DNA of 15,000 nt from Phallus indusiatus (taxonomy: Eukaryota; Basidiomycota; Agaricomycetes; Phallales; Phallaceae), in assembly GCA_027605045.1 (NCBI GenBank), contig JAQFWX010000094.1:87501-102500 (forward strand). The letters are read 5' to 3'. This document shows positions 11,761 through 15,000 of this stretch, one piece after another. The position numbers and the translations under genes were made by a program. A model generated the notes under the pieces. The model did not search any database. It was not told the DNA's origin and saw only the letters and a list, made by a program, of their open reading frames with translations. The first letter of the stretch is position 1, and every line of letters starts with the position of its first letter.

Positions 11761-13821
11761 ATGCCTATTGGTGTTCCAAAAGTACCTTTTCGGAGTCCTG
11801 GAGAGGAAGATGCAGTTTGGGTTGACGTATAGTGCGGCTTGTCAGACATATTGGGTCATATGGGATTTCCCGTTCTCTCCCCGATCGAGATATCCTCTGT
11901 TTCGCCCAAGAAAGATTGATTGAACCATCAATTATTTGGAGCGTGAAGTACAATTAGATCAATTTCTTTGGGGGATCAATATTAATATTATCAATTAGAA
12001 TAATTTATGGTTGGCTTGGTTGGACCAATAAAATGAAGTATCCAGGCTCCGTTCAGAAAATACCCAATTGGTAATATATGTACGATTACCCCTTGTATCA
12101 TAAATAATTTCTATTTATATCATATGAGCGATCTCAAACTACCAATCAATTGAATAATATGATGAATACATCGAATTTTTGGTGGAAGAGGAAGACATGA
12201 ACATGAAATGAATTGAAAAAAGAAAAAAAGGAAGTCGTAACAAAACAAAAAAAGTGGTATTGGGATCTTTTGTCCTATATGTGCAAATTGAAATTGGGCA
12301 TATCTTTACCCGGAGTAGAGCATAAACCTAAAAGAATTGAAGAGGCCCATTGGGAACAAGAAAATTACATCGTGATTTGGATTGGATCTCGATGAAACAA
12401 TACATCAATGAGAGGTTAGTTCGATAAGTTCAGTGAATTCTTTTTATTTTTTTATAGGGAAGCGAGTCAAAACTCATCTTATCTTTCTTGAAAAATAGAA
12501 GAAAATTCGTTAGGAGTTAGAAAAGGCCTACTATGAAAAAAGAAGGAGGGCTGGAATCGACACATTGATTCTTTTTTCGCAATTTTTGAGCCGTATGCAT
12601 CCAAGGTGCATGTACGGTTCCTAAAGGATACAATTTTGTCCTAATCAACCGACTTCATCGAGAAAGATTACTTTTTTAGGCCAAGAGGTTGATAGCGAGA
12701 TCTCGAATCAACTTATTGGTCTCATGGTATATCTCAGTATAGAGGATGATACCAAAGATCTGTATTTGTTTATAAACTCTCCCGGCGGATGGGTAATACC
12801 CGGAATCGCTATTTATGATACTATGCAATTTGTGCCACCAGATGTACATACAATATGCATGGGATTAGCCGCTTCAATGGGATCTTTTATCCTGGCCGGA
12901 GGAGAAATTACCAAACGTCTAGCATTCCCTCACGCTTGGCGCCAATGCGTTTTTTATTTGAGAGAAAAAAAGAAGACTATGCCTTCGCCGTATGGAATAT
13001 GAAAAAAAAAGAAAGAAAAAAATAAGTAATAATAGCATGGCACTTCGAGTTCGATATAAGCAAACTTTTCTTGTTTTTCATAACATGAGATTATATATCG
13101 AGAGAGTAGTATGAGACAAAGATTATTTCCGATTTGATCTTATCTATCGGGGTCCATTTCAGCGTCACAAACTTTTTGTTTTCACATCAAAAGTATTTTT
13201 CCAATATTTATGTTAGGTTATGAAAAGAGTAAAAAAAAAACAAGATATTTTTTTCCTTATTTAATCGGATCAGAAAGAAACTTTGGGATTGCTGAATTAC
13301 AAACGAAATAAATATATAAAGCAACGGAACCATCATAGTATTTTTTAACTCCTCCAAAAGGAAGGGTGGTAAATGGAATGGATCATCTAACGATCTGGGT
13401 CTGATAGATCCTATTTATCGCTTTCTTCGATGGAAAGGAAAAGCCAATTCCATTGTAGAGCCGTATGCAATGCGCAAAAGATGCCTGTACGGTTGTTCAA
13501 TCTTCTTGTTATTCTTTATCTCTTCCCTTCGCTCCATCATGCGAGATAGAGGAACCATTCATTATGGTATATTATCAGGGTAATGATCCACCAACCTGCT
13601 AGTTCTTTTTATGAGGCACAAACAGGAGAATTTATCTTGAAGCGGAAGAGCTACTGAAACTCCGCGAAACCCTCACAAGGGTTTATGTACAAAGAACGGG
13701 CAACCCCTTATGGGTTGTATCCGAAGACATGGAAAGGGATGTTTTTATGTCAGCAACAGAAGCCCAAGCTCATGGAATTGTTGATCTTGTAGCGGTCGAA
13801 AATAACGGGGATTTCTCGTAA
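11761..13821 (+). CDS. clpP: Proteolytic subunit of Clp protease, three exons, frameshifted
   Basis: ClpP1, the plastid-encoded serine protease subunit of the stromal Clp complex. Exon 1 (11761-11831, 71 bp, intact) is [20 protein letters not shown], then VDV. Exon 2 (12646 to about 12936) is [10 protein letters not shown], with one T lost at 12672-12677, then [20 protein letters not shown] and the catalytic Ser in [15 protein letters not shown], to RLAFPHA. Exon 3 (about 13577-13821) is [19 protein letters not shown] with the catalytic His. A C is lost at 13635-13636, then comes [20 protein letters not shown] and the catalytic Asp in [11 protein letters not shown], ending at TAA 13819-13821. 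Restored length is 202 residues. The CAT codon at 13771 (AHGIVDLV) is a known editing position in some plants. Confidence 0.96.
11832..12645 (+). other. Group II intron 1 of clpP
   Basis: About 814 bp between exon 1 (ends ...GACGTATA) and exon 2 (starts CAACCGACTT). The 5' end GTGCGGCTTG fits the group II consensus. Domain V is at 12588-12620. There is no intron-encoded protein. The small frames inside match nothing known to me. Confidence 0.9.
12588..12620 (+). other. Domain V of clpP intron 1
   Basis: 33-nt hairpin from GAGCCGTATGCAT to ATGCATGTACGGTTC-type pairing, 25 bases before exon 2. It is one base shorter than the usual 34, apparently in the loop. Confidence 0.85.
12937..13576 (+). 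other. Group II intron 2 of clpP
   Basis: About 640 bp between exon 2 (...CCTCACGCT) and exon 3 (AGGGTAATG). The boundaries are placed by reading frame and by the 292-bp exon 2 length known in tobacco. The bases at the 5' edge do not match GTGYG, so they may be off by one or two. Domain V is at about 13458-13494. Confidence 0.85.
13458..13494 (+). other. Domain V of clpP intron 2
   Basis: Hairpin GAGCCGTATGCA ... CTGTACGGTT with an enlarged inner region, about 80 bases before exon 3. It lies further upstream of the exon than the other domain V elements here. Confidence 0.7.
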
Positions 13822-13972
13822 ATCCGTGATTCCATTTCGAACCCTAATATAATTCGAATAAACCGTGATTTGATATTTTATCTTCTTACCGAGGTAAAAT
13901 ATTAAATGAAAGTAATTCATAATTTTCCGGTTAGGATCGATCTAAACCAGCCCATTCTGTATACGATTCAGC

Positions 13973-14085
13973 ATGCCAACTATTAAACAACTTATTAGAA
14001 ACACAAGACAGCCAATCAGAAATGTCACGAAATCCCCCCGCCCTTCGGGGATGTCCTCAGCGCCGAGGAACATACTAGGGTGTAT
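13973..14085 (+). CDS. rps12: Ribosomal protein S12, 5' exon (trans-spliced), frameshifted
   Basis: First exon of uS12, the decoding-centre protein of the plastid 30S subunit. ATG at 13973 gives [20 protein letters not shown]. One C too many (CCCCCC at 14034-14039) then shifts [12 protein letters not shown]. Two bases are missing near 14072 before TRVY, where the exon ends at 14085. The span of 113 bp is one less than the family's 114 (plus one, minus two). Exon 1 is followed directly by GTGCGACTCG, a group II 5' end. The remaining exons are not in this window. In plants they sit in the inverted repeat, tens of kilobases away, and are joined by trans-splicing. Confidence 0.95.
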
Positions 14086-14844
14086 GTGCGACTCGTTCAG
14101 ATTATGAGCTAGAACAAAAGAAAGGAGACAATTTTTCCAGTATCAATGACCAGTACCACTGAAGAGGATAGAATGGAAGAACCCCATTCACTATCTAAAA
14201 GTCAAAAGATCTATCATATACCTCTATCTATTGTGTATTAAATTTATGGTTTTCATTGGTGCAAATCCAATCACCTCAATTTGAGATGAGAAGCAATTCC
14301 CCATTGGTAGCAAATGGTTATCCATTACGCGGGGAAATAGTATTTTAAAAGCAGAAAGATTCTGCTCCCACTCTTGCAAGAACGGATAATAGGGTCAGCT
14401 ACCTAGCCAACTTTCATAATTAAATGCCGTTACTGTATGGGTAGATCTCATTGTGAAAAGACCTATTACTGGATAATTCATAGTAGAGCCAAAGAGTGTG
14501 AACCACAAGTTACCAATAACATTGATTAAATGAGGGAAGGGGCTCCGGCGTATAGAGAGGACCTCACCGTTTAAGAAGTAACCATAGAAACGATGAAACC
14601 CACTATTTATTATTTTTTTATTTAGTATTTTTTTTTCTAGTATCAATAAAATTTCTTATTTCGAGGGGAAATGCCCGGAAAAAAATAAAAAATCGTGGTT
14701 GGGAAGGTCATAGTAGCAAAAGCCATTGGAATTTGTATTTTATACATCGGAAGAACCGTTTGTTATTAATAGACCAGGAGAGGGAAAAGAATGACTGAAA
14801 GAAAAGAAATCAATTAGTTATTCATCGAAGTTTCATTTTATTCA
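14086..14844 (+). other. rps12 trans-intron 5' half and rps12-rpl20 spacer
   Basis: 759 bp with no gene. The first part, from the GTGCGACTCG at 14086, must be the 5' half of the split group II intron, but its end cannot be set from sequence. The rest is AT-rich spacer with a T-rich tract near 14605-14637. A minus-strand frame at 14395-14646 has no family resemblance. Confidence 0.8.
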
Positions 14845-15000
14845 ATGACCAGAATTAAACGAGGATATATAGCTCGGAGACGTAGAACAAAAATTCGTTT
14901 ATTTGCATCAACCTTTCGAGGGGCTCATTCAAGACTTACTCGAACTATTACTCAACAGAAAATGAGAGCTTTGGTTTCAGCTCATCGGGATAGGGCAAGC
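14845..15000 (+). CDS. rpl20: Ribosomal protein L20 (50S), 3'-truncated by window edge
   Basis: Large-subunit protein bL20, an early assembly protein that binds 23S rRNA. ATG at 14845 opens 52 uninterrupted codons to the edge: [20 protein letters not shown], then [20 protein letters not shown], then [12 protein letters not shown]. The very basic N-terminus is the family hallmark. No indel is present in this portion. The remaining roughly 65 residues lie beyond the window. Gene order clpP, rps12 exon 1, rpl20 on one strand is the standard plastid arrangement. Confidence 0.97.
   Translation, partial: MTRIKRGYIARRRRTKIRLFASTFRGAHSRLTRTITQQKMRALVSAHRDRAS

Noticed and set aside
12213..12395. 60-codon lysine-rich frame in clpP intron 1 as an intron-encoded protein
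   Set aside because: No maturase or reverse transcriptase motifs, far too short, and an A-rich composition that favours Lys codons by chance.
14395..14646. 83-codon minus-strand frame in the rps12-rpl20 spacer
   Set aside because: No recognisable protein. No gene is known at this conserved spacer in angiosperm plastomes.

Overview
This window is plastid (chloroplast) DNA from a land plant, almost certainly an angiosperm. It holds 18 recognisable plastid protein genes in the order conserved across most seed-plant large single-copy regions. That order is rpl22-rps3-rpl16-rpl14-rps8-infA-rpl36-rps11-rpoA, then petD-petB-psbH-psbT-psbB on the opposite strand with psbN antisense, then clpP, the 5' exon of rps12, and rpl20. 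Relative to the usual map the window is reverse-complemented. Group II introns sit at the standard positions in rpl16, petD, petB and clpP (two), and the trans-spliced half-intron of rps12 follows its first exon. The clpP introns argue against grasses. The presence of rpl22 argues against legumes. An almost intact infA argues against most rosids and many asterids. I cannot name the genus from this.

Layout. Positions 1-5859 (+) are the S10/spc/alpha-type ribosomal-protein cluster ending in rpoA: parts of both ribosomal subunits, initiation factor 1, and the alpha subunit of the plastid-encoded RNA polymerase. Positions 6063-11332 (-) are the psbB operon, which encodes CP47, PsbT and PsbH of photosystem II and cytochrome b6 plus subunit IV of the b6f complex. 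The assembly gene psbN lies on the + strand inside it. Positions 11333-11760 are the divergent psbB/clpP spacer. Positions 11761-13821 (+) are clpP1. Positions 13973-14085 (+) are rps12 exon 1. The 5' part of rpl20 runs off the right edge from 14845. There are no tRNA or rRNA genes, mobile elements or CRISPR arrays.

The striking property is not the gene content but its condition. Only psbH, clpP exon 1 and the visible part of rpl20 read through cleanly. Every other gene with substantial coding sequence has indels. Most are loss of one base from a homopolymer run, some are two-base losses, and a few are insertions or offsetting pairs. I counted roughly 40 or more. Amino-acid identity to the family is retained on both sides of each break, and isolated nonsense substitutions are essentially absent. 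This fits an unpolished sequence with homopolymer-length errors better than decay of a nuclear or mitochondrial plastid insertion, although the latter cannot be excluded from sequence alone. Coordinates below are gene spans, and the breaks are listed inside each entry. I saw no previously undescribed system here.
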